IMG/VR virus record: IMGVR_UViG_3300037847_001854
Location: 1 to 23,275 of that record
Source: a virus
Reading direction: 5' to 3' (one strand)
DNA length: 23,275 bases
The position numbers and the translations under genes are program-made. The notes beneath the pieces were generated by a model. That model saw only the letters and a program-made list of their open reading frames with translations, ran no database searches and had not been told where the DNA came from. This document shows positions 4,750-12,564 of the stretch, one piece after another. How positions within the stretch are numbered: the first letter of the stretch is position 1; each line of letters begins with the position of its first letter.

Positions 4750-7238
4750 TAGCTTGTTTTCACCTCATTCAATGTTAGTGATAGTAAATAAGACCTTTCT
4801 GTTGCAGCTCCACTAATAAATCTACGGTCTCTATCTATAGGTATTAAAGTCCTATTAGATATTCTAGCTCTATATTGAGTACCATCAATATCAGTATATA
4901 AAATAAATGCTTGCTGTCGCAAGGTATCTAAATTACTTAGTGTAGTAGACAATACTTGGCTATCACTAGCTTGACGTAATCTTCTACTTGTAAGTCTAGC
5001 ATCTAATAACTTTGATTGTAAATTCCATGTTAAATAATCAACAGGGTTGAATATAGAATGAACAACCATACTCAATATTCTTGGACCTATATCTGTTCTC
5101 AAACCTGTAGTCAATGTAAGTTTGAATCTAATACGTTTAAAAGAAACAGGTGTTGTTAAAGATGGTGTTAGTACTTGATGCCCAGAAGACGTAAGTGTAC
5201 CTATATCAGTCCACCCTTGGTCATCATCATAAGTAGAATCATCAGTCTTATAGGATAATTTTACTGTACTATCTGAGTCTACATTGTTAGTTAAGAAAGC
5301 AATCTTTGCTAATGATTTTTCTTGGTCTGGAAAATTGAAGTCCATAAAAGATGTATAAAATTCACCAGATGTTCTTATTTGCCTGCTACCAACTAAGCTA
5401 GGATGTTCATTTTCTACAGGCATAACCAACCTAGTTATTCTAGGTTCATCTTTATTCGTTGCAGCTGTATCTGGATTTTCAAATACTCCAAAAGCAAACA
5501 AATTAGAAATACTAGATGACGTACTAACATTATCTTTGTATCTTGCAAGTTGATTACACTCAGTCATATCTAATGAAGAAATAGTATGTGCTACTGTTTC
5601 AGAACCACTACCTTTACTATCTCTTTGGTTTCTAATAGTTGCTATATATATTTTCTGGGAAATTCCCCCAGTACTAAAATCAAAAGGAAATGTATATGGA
5701 TACAACTGCGTTTGTGGTTTCAAATCATCAGAAACTGTAACAAATATATTATTTACATCTTGTGCTATTGATGTAACTCTACCACCAAAACCAATAAAAC
5801 TAGTTGCTCTAAGCAAATAAGATATATCTTCCCATTGATTATCTTGCACCAAAAAAGGTATAGACCAGAATGCTCTGTCTCCAGATGTTGCAAAGATTCT
5901 ACCTGCCCTTGCAATTGCTCTGTTAAAATTATTACTACCAGTAAATAAATTAGCTTCTGGAGATACATCTCTAAACTGGTTAACATTTCTATCATATACA
6001 AATAATCCATCTTCCTTACCAACTACCAAAGTGTCATTAGCTGAGAAAGCATTGGTTACATTTCTATCTGACTTACCTACCTCTAGTTCTCCACCCCATA
6101 CAGGCGAACTAACTGCTGGGTCAACTAGGAATGAAACCTTATTAGAATATACTTTTGCTATTGCATAATCTCCGTTGGCGTTCCTAGCCTTTACGAAGAA
6201 CTGTGCTCTTGCTACAGATGCACTTGAACTTGTTACTGCATTTACAGTAATAGTTGTACTTGCTGGATTACCACCAACTGTTATGTAAAAATATTTATAG
6301 TTACTACTGCCATCTATATTGTCGCTACCTACTAGCAACTTACCATCAAAGACTTCTATTGTAGACATTACCCTATCAAAGTAATAACCTACATCAAATG
6401 CTTTTCTACTTTCATTCCAAAACAAAAGTGTCTGTCCAGATATTGCATATAGGTATCCTTCAAAGTTGACTGGAGGTACAGGAAAAGATACACCACCTGC
6501 TGGGATTACACATATATCATCTACTTGCCAAACATCTGATGCCGTACTAAATGTAAGTGTTATTGAAGTAGCAGCAGTAGCTGCTGTGCCTTGTATTTCT
6601 ATCAAAGAATAAGATGTACTAGTAGATGAGTTATCACTACCAGAACCATTAGTTGTAGTAAGTGTACAACTACCACTACCAGATACTCTTTTTACATATG
6701 CTAATACTTGATAGTTTTGTCCATTCAAAGCTGCTGCTGACTTAGCAACAAATGATTGAACTAGAGTACCATTGTTAGAACCAACAGTTACTTTTAGAGA
6801 AGCATCTCCTGACCTAGGGTCAGTAGTATCTCTTTCTGGTGTTACGTTAGTTGCAGTCCATTGATTAATTTCAGTATCTTCAAATCTACCATTTCTAATA
6901 ATCATATCCACTTCTTCTTGTGCATAACCTAAAGTTATCTCACCTTCAAAGTTTGCTAACACACCATCTGAATAACCATATTTAGCATCTTTACCAAAAT
7001 TTCTATCTTCACCTTGACCAAATCCTCTATGAAAAGATGTAAGGTCGTACGTCATAGAAGCGTTAGGGTCAACCTGTTGGTAGTTCGCATCATCTGTTGG
7101 TTGTCTAGGGGGTAAGAAAGGCTTAGAGCTAAGAGAATAGCCGTTTGTTAAGTTAGGACTATCCTTCCATAATGTTAGTTCTACAGGATTTGAACTGCCG
7201 TCTGTGTTTTGTAATATTACATCTGTATGTTGTGGCAT
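4749..7238 (-). CDS. Large virion structural protein with carbohydrate-binding-like domain
   Basis: The 829-residue protein is nearly all beta-rich. Residues 1-110 form an N-terminal domain (PNLTNGYSLSSKPFLPPRQP). Residues 113-246 form a jelly-roll-like module that starts IIRNGRFEDTEINQWTATNV and ends WQVDDICVIPAGG, the usual layout of CBM4/9-type carbohydrate-binding domains. Residues about 255-505 contain repeated strands such as LLFWNESRKAF, GKLLVGSDN and LVVGKEDGLFVYD, suggestive of a beta-propeller. The remaining part (about 600-829) is mixed and ends with a helical segment (SRRLRQASDSQVLSTTLSNL). It lies between the neck candidate and the fibre, so a tail or tail-spike platform is likely. 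TAATG overlaps link it to both neighbours. I do not recognise a named family for the whole protein. Confidence 0.8.
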   Translation of the reverse strand: MPQHTDVILQNTDGSSNPVELTLWKDSPNLTNGYSLSSKPFLPPRQPTDDANYQQVDPNASMTYDLTSFHRGFGQGEDRNFGKDAKYGYSDGVLANFEGEITLGYAQEEVDMIIRNGRFEDTEINQWTATNVTPERDTTDPRSGDASLKVTVGSNNGTLVQSFVAKSAAALNGQNYQVLAYVKRVSGSGSCTLTTTNGSGSDNSSTSTSYSLIEIQGTAATAATSITLTFSTASDVWQVDDICVIPAGGVSFPVPPVNFEGYLYAISGQTLLFWNESRKAFDVGYYFDRVMSTIEVFDGKLLVGSDNIDGSSNYKYFYITVGGNPASTTITVNAVTSSSASVARAQFFVKARNANGDYAIAKVYSNKVSFLVDPAVSSPVWGGELEVGKSDRNVTNAFSANDTLVVGKEDGLFVYDRNVNQFRDVSPEANLFTGSNNFNRAIARAGRIFATSGDRAFWSIPFLVQDNQWEDISYLLRATSFIGFGGRVTSIAQDVNNIFVTVSDDLKPQTQLYPYTFPFDFSTGGISQKIYIATIRNQRDSKGSGSETVAHTISSLDMTECNQLARYKDNVSTSSSISNLFAFGVFENPDTAATNKDEPRITRLVMPVENEHPSLVGSRQIRTSGEFYTSFMDFNFPDQEKSLAKIAFLTNNVDSDSTVKLSYKTDDSTYDDDQGWTDIGTLTSSGHQVLTPSLTTPVSFKRIRFKLTLTTGLRTDIGPRILSMVVHSIFNPVDYLTWNLQSKLLDARLTSRRLRQASDSQVLSTTLSNLDTLRQQAFILYTDIDGTQYRARISNRTLIPIDRDRRFISGAATERSYLLSLTLNEVKTS

Positions 7239-8557
7239 TACGAAGCTGTATTCCTTATCATAGCCATAGGTGTCATTGCACCCATCATTTCATTTGTTCT
7301 ATTTCTGTAATGATTAAATCTATTCAATGCTTGTTGCTGTTCTGTAGAGTCAACTGTATCTATTTCACCTTGAAATAAAATACTAGCAGCTACGTTATAC
7401 AATAACCTTCTACTGTTTTCGTTTATCTCTTGTGCTGAAGAAGATAAGTTTCCAAAGTCTAACATACCCATACCAACAATCATTAGGTTGTGGTCTTCTG
7501 GTATTGCCTCTGTAATTCTAATTTGTGTGTCTTCTTCTCTCCAGTTTCTAACTGCAATCCTACCTGCTCTAGGCATTTCTTCTCTACCAGAAGTAGCTAT
7601 TGCTTCATCTGCATAACAAGTAAAAGCATCACCAGAACTTATCTGTATACCTGCTTTGATAGAACTAGAAACATTGTTAGCAACTGTAGTAACTGTTATT
7701 CTTTCCCAACCGTTTCCTGTGTGTGAATCTCCAGTAACTACAGTATCGGAATCTGTTTGCAAAAATGCAGATACACGACTTGCAGTTTTAGAATATACCC
7801 ATATAGCAAAGTTTAGTTCTTCACCTTCGTAATTAGTAGGGTTAGTTACTGATAAATAAAACTGACCTACAGAGGATGCAGACACAGTTAGTTTCGCAGA
7901 TTGAGATTCTGCCCATACCATTGCATTGTCTGGGTCAGTAGTATCTGCTTCTACAGCAGCAGTAATATTACTTGCAGTCCAGTCAGTAATACTAGAAGAT
8001 GAATCTTCCATGTCACAGTTCTGGTCACTAAGAATATTATCTGTACTTGTTTTTGCATCTATTCTTTTTTCTATCCATACCTGTCTAACATATCCTCTTG
8101 GGATAGAAGTAGGTCTAGTAAAGTTATATTGAAATTCTTTAGCCGTACTTGTATTGTTGTACACAGGAACAAATACTCTAGGGAATATTTCTTGAGCTGC
8201 ATCTTGCAACGTATCAGTTAGTCTTTGAGGGTCATATCTATATATTTCAAAAGTAGCCTGTGTACTACTATCTGAAGTAAGACTAGAACCAGATACAGTT
8301 ATAGTTCCACTACTACCTGTGTAGTCAGATATTCTACGAATAGCACCATCATTATTTTGTGATGTTATCTTTATATAAAAATCATTTAGTATGTCATCTA
8401 CATCCCAACCTCTATCTCCTAGAGTTGTACATACTACAGATGTATTTGCAGCTATAGCAGTTGTAGTTGTAAACGAACCAACATATGCACCAATACGTCT
8501 AGCATATTCTGGTAGCATAGTTGCTAATGATGTTGTTGATGAAATTGTTGTTGGCAT
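7238..8557 (-). CDS. Neck/adaptor-like structural protein with inserted binding domain
   Basis: The 439-residue protein has three parts. Residues 1-165 contain helix-like LATMLPEYARRIGAYVGSF, a small beta domain, and DTLQDAAQEIFPRVFVPVYN, which resembles the start of phage neck or head-tail adaptor proteins. Residues 173-322 form a jelly-roll-like module (DMEDSSSSITDWTASNITAA ... FTCYADEAIA) related to the one in the next gene. Residues 325-439 resume helical sequence (NSRRLLYNVAASILFQGEID, then QQQALNRFNHYRNRTNEMMG). The module therefore looks inserted into an adaptor-type scaffold. TAATG overlaps join it to both neighbours. Neck assignment rests on position between the small head genes and the tail proteins, and on weak sequence resemblance. 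Confidence 0.7.
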   Translation of the reverse strand: MPTTISSTTSLATMLPEYARRIGAYVGSFTTTTAIAANTSVVCTTLGDRGWDVDDILNDFYIKITSQNNDGAIRRISDYTGSSGTITVSGSSLTSDSSTQATFEIYRYDPQRLTDTLQDAAQEIFPRVFVPVYNNTSTAKEFQYNFTRPTSIPRGYVRQVWIEKRIDAKTSTDNILSDQNCDMEDSSSSITDWTASNITAAVEADTTDPDNAMVWAESQSAKLTVSASSVGQFYLSVTNPTNYEGEELNFAIWVYSKTASRVSAFLQTDSDTVVTGDSHTGNGWERITVTTVANNVSSSIKAGIQISSGDAFTCYADEAIATSGREEMPRAGRIAVRNWREEDTQIRITEAIPEDHNLMIVGMGMLDFGNLSSSAQEINENSRRLLYNVAASILFQGEIDTVDSTEQQQALNRFNHYRNRTNEMMGAMTPMAMIRNTAS

Positions 8558-8853
8558 TATACTAATACTCCAATAAAATGTATTTTATCCCCATCTGATG
8601 CAGAATCGCAATAAAATTCTGACAAGTCTCCTGGTCTTCCTTCCGTAAAATCTATAGTCTCACTACCACCTCCTGCTGAAAATTCAATACCTGCTACAGA
8701 TGATGAAACATCTGAACCACCAACATAAGTTATACCAGTATTGCCTGGTGGTGCTTGAAATCTAACACGTCTTACTGGTGTTGGAGTAGTAGTAACTTGC
8801 ACTCTAGTACCAGCTGAACTAATTGTTTTAGTACCTGCTGTAAAGGATGCCAT
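8557..8853 (-). CDS. Small beta-rich structural protein
   Basis: The 98-residue product has no signal or membrane segment. It alternates short beta-type strands: TRVQVTTTPTPVRRVRFQAP (residues 16-35), NTGITYVGGSDVSS, and DLSEFYCDSASDGDKIHFIG near the end. This resembles small decoration, neck or tail proteins of phages, in which a beta-sandwich packs on the particle surface. It starts one base after the previous stop and ends in a TAATG overlap with the neck candidate. No named family recognised. Its place between the capsid and tail genes makes a virion role probable. Confidence 0.7.
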   Translation of the reverse strand: MASFTAGTKTISSAGTRVQVTTTPTPVRRVRFQAPPGNTGITYVGGSDVSSSVAGIEFSAGGGSETIDFTEGRPGDLSEFYCDSASDGDKIHFIGVLV

Positions 8854-8854
8854 G

Positions 8855-9283
8855 TTACACTCCCATATCGCTTAATTCGTCTACAGAAAAATATTTTTCT
8901 TTATGCTCTACCAATCCACTTGGATGAGTAAGCTTTGTTAAAACAGTATAACCTTTTACAAAACCAAAATCATCTTCATGAGCAAGTAAAGTAAAAGCAG
9001 GTTTCTTAGCTCTTACTCTTTCCATTGCTCTTTTTCTTTTTAGTTCTTTCCAGTCAGTTGTTTCTAATTGCTGTCTTGCTTGTTCGTATGCTACTTTAGC
9101 AGCTTTGTCACTATTATTAGAATGTTTTCCAACCACGTCTTGAGCCATTTGTGCTACAGACTCAGTATCACCATATGCGTATCTGTTATCAGGTATAAGA
9201 ACTTTTAAATCTTTATCTGGTACATCTACTTCAACTACAGTTTCGTCAGGTTTTTCTATAAATCTATTTTTATCGTGAGCCAT
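8855..9283 (-). CDS. 142-residue hypothetical protein of the head-tail region
   Basis: The N-terminus is acidic (PDETVVEVDVPDKDLKVLIP, residues 12-31). A helical, charged middle follows (SDKAAKVAYEQARQQLE, then LKRKRAMERVRAKKP), and the C-terminal domain is beta-like (FGFVKGYTVLTKLTHPSGLV). It is soluble with no membrane segment. The KYFSVDELSDMG end looks like a folded domain closing helix. Start and end fit the compact operon: TAATG upstream, a one-base gap downstream. I do not recognise a family. A minor structural or assembly role is inferred from position only. Confidence 0.65.
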   Translation of the reverse strand: MAHDKNRFIEKPDETVVEVDVPDKDLKVLIPDNRYAYGDTESVAQMAQDVVGKHSNNSDKAAKVAYEQARQQLETTDWKELKRKRAMERVRAKKPAFTLLAHEDDFGFVKGYTVLTKLTHPSGLVEHKEKYFSVDELSDMGV

Positions 9284-9588
9284 TAAATTGCATCCTGAAA
9301 GCCAGCTATACCAGATGATTGTGTACCATAAGCCACTTTAAGTGAAGCACTTGTAGAAGTTGTTCTTATAAACTTTACTTGTGCTAAAACATCACTACCT
9401 ATTAAAGTAATACTACCATCTGCTGCAATCGTTGTGCCTTCTGCTGTTGTTGGGTCAGTACCATCATATCTAAACCTAACAGCTGCTGTATCACATTGTA
9501 TATGTGCAACTGTAGCTTCTGATGGAACACTAGCCAAGCCAACTGCTGAAGCAGCCACAGCTAATTTTTCATATCCTAATCTTGCCAT
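9283..9588 (-). CDS. Small beta-rich structural protein
   Basis: The 101-residue product begins MARLGYEKLAVAASAVGLAS. It contains AHIQCDTAAVRFRYDGTDPT (residues 28-47), TIAADGSITLIGSDVLAQVK and FIRTTSTSASLKVAYGTQSS. The RFRYDGTDPTTAEGT segment followed by strands is a pattern I recall in small phage head or tail surface proteins, where it looks like a compact beta-sandwich. It begins after a strong RNA hairpin (9605-9635), with AAGGA about 8 bases before the ATG. It ends in a TAATG overlap with the 142-residue gene. Virion component is likely; the exact role is unknown. Confidence 0.7.
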   Translation of the reverse strand: MARLGYEKLAVAASAVGLASVPSEATVAHIQCDTAAVRFRYDGTDPTTAEGTTIAADGSITLIGSDVLAQVKFIRTTSTSASLKVAYGTQSSGIAGFQDAI

Positions 9589-9604
9589 TATATATTCCTT
9601 GTCT

Positions 9605-9635
9605 AATAGGGGGAGAAATTAATCTCCCCACTATT
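9605..9635 (-). other. Strong intergenic hairpin
   Basis: On the transcribed strand, AATAG-T-GGGGAGA, loop TTAATT, then TCTCCCC-CTATT pair with 12 base pairs and one bulged base. It is the most GC-rich structure I noticed in any gene gap and fills the widest gap among the structural genes (9589-9643). No U-run follows on the minus strand, so it is not a standard intrinsic terminator. Partial termination, RNA processing or protection of the upstream capsid messenger's 3' end are the options. Confidence 0.65.
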
Positions 9636-9643
9636 AATTGTTT

Positions 9644-9979
9644 TTAAGTTTCGCCTGTAGTAGTTACCCACTTCGCACCTGTCCATTGAAAATGAGCCAT
9701 TTTATTTTGCTCAATTACACAAAGGGCAGAGTCGGAGTTGTTACCATCTCTAACTGTAAACGCTTCAGCAGCGTCAGCTACGTTGTCTATAAAAACTTCT
9801 GCAAATGATGTAGTTACACCAGTTTCAGAAGTATCTACAAATACAAGGTCGATAGTTCTATCTGCTCCACCTGGGTCGAGAGTAAGAATTTTATCAGTTG
9901 CAGCTGTGATTGTTATATCACCAGCACCTTGAGTTGCTGAATCAGCAGAAGTTGTATACTGTCTTGTTCCTGCACTCAT
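9644..9979 (-). CDS. Small beta-rich virion protein
   Basis: The 111-residue product is Thr/Asp/Ala-rich: SADSATQGAGDITITAATDK (residues 11-30), then ILTLDPGGADRTIDLVFVDT (31-50). It ends with ALCVIEQNKMAHFQWTGAKW and VTTTGET. The sequence alternates strands and turns, and the AHFQWTGAKWVTT end resembles fibre or decoration proteins, where a Trp-rich final strand closes a beta-sandwich. A head decoration protein or a small fibre is plausible. It begins 2 bases after the upstream stop and is followed by the hairpin. No named family recognised. Confidence 0.7.
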   Translation of the reverse strand: MSAGTRQYTTSADSATQGAGDITITAATDKILTLDPGGADRTIDLVFVDTSETGVTTSFAEVFIDNVADAAEAFTVRDGNNSDSALCVIEQNKMAHFQWTGAKWVTTTGET

Positions 9980-9981
9980 AA

Positions 9982-10455
9982 TTATTTTTCCTTATGTTTC
10001 CGAGTAATATGAATCTTCATGTTACTCTCTGTAGCAAATCTTTTTCTGCAACCTTTTACAGTACATTTCAAAGATTTACTTTTATTTGTTTCTCTTGTAT
10101 CACGTTTCTTCAACTGTTCAACTAACATATCAGTCGCCACATTAAGATTGCTCTTACTGGAAGCTTCGGTACTATCGGCTTCTAACGTCTCAAGCACAGG
10201 GCGAGCCATGAGCCAATTTTTTTGTACGGCAGTAACGAGACCATGTATTTGAGCAGGGTACTTGAGAGATTCCCATACACCATCTATTTCACGATAAAAT
10301 ATCGCTTGGTCTGGTGTTACATATTCAGGTAACGGTAGTTCCTGTAAATTATTCTTATCTAAATATGCTTTGACATCATCAGCGTGTCGTGCAATGACTT
10401 CACGTTTCCAATACTCTTGCATTTGTTTAGGTGGAGTAATAACTGGTTGTTCCAT
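9982..10455 (-). CDS. Virion-region protein with C-terminal C2H2 zinc finger
   Basis: The 157-residue protein has two parts. Residues 1-95 look helical and hydrophilic (QMQEYWKREVIARHADDVKA, IHGLVTAVQKNWLMARPVLE). Residues 95-128 are a charged linker with KKRDTRETNKSK. Residues 131-154 match the classical C2H2 zinc-finger pattern: C131, C136, F140, M146 in place of the usual Leu, H149 and H154, spaced C-x4-C-x12-H-x4-H. The finger is at 9994-10065. Basic residues flank it (KGCRKRF, TRKHKEK), which fits DNA or RNA contact. The gene starts in a TAATG overlap with the preceding one and lies two genes after the capsid gene. Function is inferred: genome contact in the head or a regulator made late. 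Confidence 0.8.
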   Translation of the reverse strand: MEQPVITPPKQMQEYWKREVIARHADDVKAYLDKNNLQELPLPEYVTPDQAIFYREIDGVWESLKYPAQIHGLVTAVQKNWLMARPVLETLEADSTEASSKSNLNVATDMLVEQLKKRDTRETNKSKSLKCTVKGCRKRFATESNMKIHITRKHKEK

Positions 10456-10817
10456 TATCTTTTACCTCTCTTTCCTCTTTTTCTTTTTTTAGGTTTAGAA
10501 ATAGTTTCACCTGGCCTGGTTACACTATTCTCAATCTTTTTTGGTGGCGACCAATCAAATAAGTTTTTTGTTGAATCGACATGATTTGTAATTCTTCCGT
10601 CTTTATCTTGCGAAGAGACAGAATAAGGTTTTTTTAGATAAGTATTAGCAGAGTATCTCGGAATGACTAACTTTGAACCATCTCTCTGGTCATAAAGTGT
10701 CACCTTCTCAGCATCTGCTGGAGTATCAAGGTTTAGCTCTGCAATTGAATTTCCTAAAAAACGTTTTACTTTGCCTTGTTTTTTATTCATCCATTGAGAC
10801 GTATCCTGAGTTACCAT
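10455..10817 (-). CDS. 120-residue protein with polybasic tail
   Basis: The product begins MVTQDTSQWMNKKQGKVKRF. It contains NLDTPADAEKVTLYDQRDGS (residues 29-48), SSQDKDGRITNHVDSTKNLF and DWSPPKK. It ends with KPKKRKRGKRGKR, a tail of 13 residues with ten Lys or Arg. There is no membrane segment. The first gene after the capsid gene, it overlaps the zinc-finger gene as TAATG, so the two are probably made together. The tail suggests nucleic-acid contact. No family recognised. Confidence 0.65.
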   Translation of the reverse strand: MVTQDTSQWMNKKQGKVKRFLGNSIAELNLDTPADAEKVTLYDQRDGSKLVIPRYSANTYLKKPYSVSSQDKDGRITNHVDSTKNLFDWSPPKKIENSVTRPGETISKPKKRKRGKRGKR

Positions 10818-10835
10818 TGCTATCTATTCCTTATC

Positions 10836-11729
10836 TTATATTGAACTTGCTAATGAGAATATTTCTACTCCCCAGTTATCAACAACTTCTGACTCACCCC
10901 AAGTACCAACAGTTACAATTTCTGTTCCTCTTAGTGATGCGTCTCTTTCTTCTTCAGCTGCTATTTCCATTTCCATTGCCAAAGCTAGAGCTTCTCTTGC
11001 GAATACTCCACCTTTTGCATTGTTTGAAGATACGGTAATATTACCATCTTCATATATAGGAACACCAAAGATAGGGTCATTACCTCTCCAATAAGAACTA
11101 ATAACTTCAGCTGATGGTCCTTCTGGAACAGTAGCACCTGCTGCTGCACCTGCACCTGCTGCTTGTATACCTGCAAGTTCTTGAGTCAACCTTCGTATCT
11201 GCTCTGGGTGTAAAACTGCATTAGGTTTACTTGGAGCTGGTCCAAAAGTTGCATTATCTGTTCTCAAAAGAGAAACAGCACCAGCAATAGTAGTAAATGT
11301 TGCATTGCTACCAGAACCTGGTTTAGATGTACTAAAGCCATCTAATAGTGTTAATAAGTCGCTATCTAGCAATCTACCTACTGCTCTTCCGTGCATAGTA
11401 CCTACTGCTGATAGTACGTTTTCGTTGTTTTCATGTCGTAATCGGTCACTAACAAATGATAGTATTCCGTGTTCAGAAGCAGTCAAGTTTACAACTGTTG
11501 CTGTAACTTGCTGTGGTACAGATAAATCTACACCTTCTGTAAGAGCTGTTGCACTCTGTCTTCCCCAAATAGGAACATTGACTTGCTTGCTTCCTGTAGG
11601 TATATCATACCTGCTCACAAGGTCCATCATAGGTGCTGACGGCTCTACGTTATCAATTGATTCAGCGACAATGATTTTAGACATATCACTCAGACTCGAA
11701 GAGCCTGTTAGTGTCAATCCTGTTGCCAT
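10836..11729 (-). CDS. Major capsid protein, HK97-fold type
   Basis: The 297-residue product follows a scaffold gene, as capsid genes do. It starts MATGLTLTGSSSLSDMSKII and has the usual order of an HK97-type shell protein. The N-arm (about 15-45) is followed by an E-loop-like strand pair (VDLSVPQQVTATVVNLTASE, about 68-87). The helical spine is RHENNENVLSAVGTMHGRAV (98-117). The P/A-domain segment follows (HPEQIRRLTQELAGIQAAGA, with SSYWRGNDPIFGVPIYEDGN). The closing strand is EIVTVGTWGESEVVDNWGVE. Its length is typical of small capsid proteins in this class. AAGGAA at 11737-11742 overlaps the scaffold stop and serves this gene. It should be among the most abundant virion proteins. Confidence comes from order plus layout. 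Confidence 0.85.
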   Translation of the reverse strand: MATGLTLTGSSSLSDMSKIIVAESIDNVEPSAPMMDLVSRYDIPTGSKQVNVPIWGRQSATALTEGVDLSVPQQVTATVVNLTASEHGILSFVSDRLRHENNENVLSAVGTMHGRAVGRLLDSDLLTLLDGFSTSKPGSGSNATFTTIAGAVSLLRTDNATFGPAPSKPNAVLHPEQIRRLTQELAGIQAAGAGAAAGATVPEGPSAEVISSYWRGNDPIFGVPIYEDGNITVSSNNAKGGVFAREALALAMEMEIAAEEERDASLRGTEIVTVGTWGESEVVDNWGVEIFSLASSI

Positions 11730-11740
11730 TGTTTATTTCC

Positions 11741-12523
11741 TTATAATGTTGCTGACCCAGACCTTCTTATTTGTTTTTTGGCTTCTCTATATTGAGTAGA
11801 GCTTATATTACCATCTGCAAATAATTGTGCTGCATCAGACAAACTGCTAATTGTTTTTACGCTTTTTTGTGGAGCACCTTGAGTTGAAGGAGTAGCTGGA
11901 GGTGGTGTAGTTGCTTGAGGTTGTTGAGTCTGTTGAGGTTGTGAGCCTTTCATTTTCTCGATATTTTTTCTTGCTAAATCAATTGACTGCAATAAAGACA
12001 TATTTGCACTATATCCTTCCCACAATCTTGGGTCTTCAATATTCATATTAAGACCGTTTTGATTTATCAAATCCTGTGTAGCTGTTGCCAAAGCATTTAT
12101 ATTAGGGTCTACTGGTTGTTCCTGTTGAACAGGTTGTGGTTGTGCCGTAGCTTGTTGTGACCTTTGTTTTAATACCATCTCTGCTAGTTGTTCATTGTCA
12201 AGGTTAAGAAGTCTTTCTCTTTCTTGTGCATTAGCCATTTGCATCAAAGGTTCTAATCTTTGGTTCAATTGTTCTAATTTACTATCAAGAGATTTTTCAA
12301 CTGCTGCTATTTTTTGTCCTGACACTTGTGCCAGTCTACCTTGTTCCTTACCCATAAAGTCTTGTAATGTTTTATTTACAATACTTGTTACGTCTGGAGT
12401 TTCGGTAACAGCTGGTTGTTCTTCCGTAGTTGCTGCAACTTCTTGTGATTGTTCCGTAGAATTTTCTGCAAGCACTTGTTGTGCAGTATTTTCTGGTGTA
12501 TTTTGTTTGACTTCTTCTGCCAT
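11741..12523 (-). CDS. Capsid scaffolding protein
   Basis: The 260-residue protein has all the usual traits of a phage scaffold. The N-terminus is acidic and Gln/Glu/Thr-rich. A coiled-coil-like middle follows (GQKIAAVEKSLDSKLEQLNQ at about 69-88, then ERERLLNLDNEQLAEMVL). The Q/P-rich linker is at about 122-140 and again at 195-215. The C-terminus is basic (TQYREAKKQIRRSGSATL), the type of end that binds capsid protein. It sits directly before the capsid gene. No Ser protease motif is visible, so maturation protease is not fused here. It directs shell assembly and should be absent from mature particles. Confidence 0.85.
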   Translation of the reverse strand: MAEEVKQNTPENTAQQVLAENSTEQSQEVAATTEEQPAVTETPDVTSIVNKTLQDFMGKEQGRLAQVSGQKIAAVEKSLDSKLEQLNQRLEPLMQMANAQERERLLNLDNEQLAEMVLKQRSQQATAQPQPVQQEQPVDPNINALATATQDLINQNGLNMNIEDPRLWEGYSANMSLLQSIDLARKNIEKMKGSQPQQTQQPQATTPPPATPSTQGAPQKSVKTISSLSDAAQLFADGNISSTQYREAKKQIRRSGSATL

Positions 12524-12564
12524 GTCCTTAGACCTTTCTATCCATAGATAGTGTTGTTTTATTG
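12524..12564 (-). other. Spacer before scaffold gene with small hairpin
   Basis: A 41-base gap. On the transcribed strand CTATC-TATG-GATAG (12538-12551) can form a 5-base-pair hairpin, followed by AGAAAGG and AAGGAC before the scaffold ATG. It is too weak for a terminator. It may set the scaffold translation rate, but that is a guess. No promoter is evident. Confidence 0.35.

Noticed and set aside
5765-6022. Second minus-strand frame inside the 829-residue gene
   Set aside because: Fully nested in a better gene and composed of atypical Leu/Ile/Tyr-rich sequence; no start signal.
10673-11038. Leu-rich plus-strand frame that looks membrane-like
   Set aside because: The Leu/Pro richness follows from antisense of Glu/Ala- and Lys-rich codons in the capsid and 120-residue genes.
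11305-11799. 164-codon open frame on the plus strand opposite the capsid gene
   Set aside because: It mirrors the codon pattern of the capsid gene and has no ribosome site or plausible domain; all neighbours are on the minus strand.
12538-12551. Hairpin as terminator before the scaffold gene
   Set aside because: Only five base pairs, AT-rich, no U-run; a terminator here would cut off the capsid genes.
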